A stretch of 64,000 bases of DNA from Caproicibacterium argilliputei (GTDB taxonomy: Bacteria; Bacillota; Clostridia; Oscillospirales; Acutalibacteraceae). Location: NCBI RefSeq assembly GCF_029211325.2, contig NZ_CP135996.1, positions 2,170,001 through 2,234,000 of the forward strand. The letters are read 5' to 3'. Below the pieces are notes generated by a model. That model worked only from the letters and a program-made list of their open reading frames with translations, did not search any database and had not been told where the DNA came from. This document shows, piece by piece, positions 63,752-64,000 of this stretch. The first letter of the stretch is position 1. The number at the start of each line of letters is the position of its first letter. The position numbers were made by a program, and so were the translations under genes.

Positions 63752-64000
63752 CTATCCTTCTAAATCATTGGTATCAATCTCTACCGGAATATGCAGCGCC
63801 GTAAGGGAACGGAAAAAATGCCGCTGCAGGTCCGCGTTTAAAAACGCGGAAGAAAAGCTGAGCGTCATTTTTTCCGCATAGGTCAAAGCGCAAAGCTGCA
63901 CCTTTTCTGTGCTGACAAACACTTCCAGCTTTTCAATGTAAGCCTGCAGTTCTTCCGGCATCCGCACAATTCCCACATTGGAAACCGCGCTGGTTTCCCG
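63752..64000 (-). CDS. C-terminal part of an alcohol-acetyltransferase/condensation-domain-like protein
   Basis: Only the last 82 residues are in the window (ETSAVSNVGIVRMPEELQAY, then LTYAEKMTLSFSSAFLNADL). The SNVG element and the LSFSSAF strand near the end resemble the C-terminus of chloramphenicol-acetyltransferase-like fold enzymes such as alcohol acetyltransferases. The downstream DUF6320 gene fits that pairing. The active-site HxxxD would lie outside the window, so activity cannot be judged. Confidence 0.6.
   Translation of the reverse strand, partial: RETSAVSNVGIVRMPEELQAYIEKLEVFVSTEKVQLCALTYAEKMTLSFSSAFLNADLQRHFFRSLTALHIPVEIDTNDLEG

Overview
The window reads as a chromosomal segment of a low-to-mid GC Gram-positive Clostridia, most likely Oscillospiraceae/Ruminococcaceae. 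The clues are paired YesM/YesN-type two-component systems next to ATPase-less CUT1 sugar transporters, relics of a Tn1549-like conjugative element, an ECF transporter operon with truA, and strong AGGAGG ribosome binding sites. The assignment is an inference; no rRNA is present.

Region 1 (1-18.5 kb, all minus strand) is a carbohydrate-use region made of two parallel loci. In transcription order the distal locus (18381 down to 9362) is permease, permease, solute-binding lipoprotein, GH35 beta-galactosidase-like enzyme, histidine kinase, AraC-type response regulator, closed by a strong terminator. The second locus (9115 down to the window edge) is histidine kinase, response regulator, binding lipoprotein, two permeases, GH8 reducing-end xylosidase and GH43 glycosidase, which points to xylo-oligosaccharides. 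Neither locus has a transport ATPase, so a shared MsmX-like ATPase elsewhere is expected. Both binding-protein/permease promoters carry a similar TGTGCA/TGCACA motif just upstream of the -10.

Region 2 (18.5-42.5 kb) is a decayed accessory island ending at a tRNA cluster. It holds a frameshifted giant Sel1-repeat gene, an IS3-family element with a frameshifted transposase, and an ArdC/DNA-methylase gene that is frameshifted and cut off by the IS. That gene carries a TnpV-like gene nested in another frame. Further along are a three-gene GHKL-ATPase / STAS-like DUF4325 / PIN-nuclease module split by an IS5-family element, TTRAP and ArdC-like conjugative-element genes, a topoisomerase III pseudogene, a LytTR/DUF3021 pair and a second IS5 copy that truncates a divergent XRE gene. 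The island closes with an intact XRE regulator, a DUF4258/YgiT toxin-antitoxin-like pair, a zinc-ribbon membrane protein and a tyrosine integrase with a nonsense codon. No conjugation (type IV secretion) genes are left in the window.

Region 3 (42.5-64 kb) is conserved chromosome with no broken genes seen: tRNA-Gly/Arg/His/Gln, a MATE exporter, a protein related to radical SAM enzymes that lacks the cluster cysteines, DegV, a ClpE-like unfoldase, a pgsA-cvpA-DUF5711-truA-ecfT-ecfA2-ecfA1 run, a methyltransferase, glmM, ruvCAB, a two-domain PPK2 enzyme, a split ThrE-type exporter, a DUF6320 protein and the end of an acyltransferase-like gene.

The most interesting item is the GHKL-STAS-PIN module (27528-30448). 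Removing the IS and one 4-bp target duplication restores an uninterrupted ATPase frame that ends 21 bases before the STAS gene. The nested TnpV gene and the cysteine-less radical SAM relative are the next best candidates.
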